From contig NZ_JMIB01000034.1 of the NCBI RefSeq assembly GCF_000695255.1, positions 48,730 through 112,729 of the forward strand: DNA of 64,000 nucleotides, in the 5' to 3' direction. The stretch's first letter is position 1; each line of letters starts with the position of its first letter. The notes below the pieces were generated by a model. The model made no database searches and was not told the DNA's origin. It saw nothing but the letters and a program-made list of their open reading frames with translations. This stretch comes from Photobacterium galatheae (GTDB taxonomy: Bacteria > Pseudomonadota > Gammaproteobacteria > Enterobacterales > Vibrionaceae). The position numbers and the translations under genes are program-made. Below, piece by piece: positions 63,950-64,000 of the stretch.

Positions 63950-64000
63950 ACGCAGCCTCTGACCGACGAGATAAACGTTGAGTCAACGTTCTTTAACAAT
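63950..64000 (+). other. Leader of an rRNA operon (16S gene lies beyond the window)
   Basis: The last bases read TTCTTTAACAAT, the boxA-like leader segment found before 16S rRNA in gammaproteobacteria. The 16S gene itself is outside the window. Confidence 0.75.

Noticed and set aside
1..64000. CRISPR arrays or tRNA genes
   Set aside because: No regularly spaced repeats with unique spacers and no cloverleaf with a TTCGANTC-type loop were seen.

Overview
The window comes from a Gram-negative gammaproteobacterium, most probably a member of the Vibrionaceae close to Photobacterium. The reasons are the Vibrio/Photobacterium-like housekeeping genes (dusA, pspG, cysJIH, fklB, an OapA/YtfB-type protein, a DUF2780 protein), GC content that looks near 50 percent in the core, and three tandem promoters at the right edge typical of a Vibrionaceae rRNA operon. 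No tRNA, rRNA body or CRISPR array was found inside the window.

Layout. Positions 1-3831 hold a very large DUF4132 protein on the minus strand and the first codons of a tandem paralogue. Positions 4124-5501 hold small genes: a membrane protein, a YjaA-like protein, a possible 37-aa membrane peptide and a YqfB-like ASCH protein. Positions 5569-9981, on the minus strand, hold two unassigned genes and then a vgrG - DUF6931 - PAAR operon. Positions 9982-10937 are an AT-rich divergent regulatory region that ends in a good sigma-54-type promoter. Positions 10938-36590 are a complete type VI secretion (T6SS) cluster on the plus strand: tssA, hcp, tssB, tssC, a second tssC-like gene, tssE, tssF, tssG, clpV, a four-gene module not part of the T6SS core (ATP-grasp ligase, MFS protein with duplicated sensor, two periplasmic binding proteins), then tagH (FHA), tssJ, tssK, tssL, tssM, a minimal protein kinase and an unknown 326-aa protein. 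Three hairpins inside the cluster could set graded expression. A GlxA-type AraC regulator converges on its end.

Positions 37646-43606 are an AT-rich accessory region: small orphan genes, a decayed IS30-family element, and a GH24 lysozyme gene followed by a secreted protein. These last two look like an orphan T6SS effector and its periplasmic immunity protein. Removing the IS in silico joins a reading frame on its left to the lysozyme frame.

Positions 43607-63456 are chromosomal core: dusA, pspG with its own sigma-54 promoter, an outer-membrane barrel, and assimilatory sulfate reduction in two blocks, cysJIH and cysG-cysD-cysN-SLC13 permease-cysC-cysQ. Together these cover sulfate uptake, activation, reduction to sulfide, siroheme synthesis and PAP removal. 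Between the blocks lie a DUF2780 protein, fklB, an OapA/YtfB-type protein, an ElaA-type acetyltransferase, a Crp-like regulator and cpdB. The window stops in the leader of an rRNA operon.

The best candidates for something undescribed are the ATP-grasp/MFS/binding-protein module embedded in the T6SS operon, the IS-split lysozyme effector locus, the unknown last gene of the T6SS operon, and an 18-bp tandem repeat that contains the PAAR stop codon.
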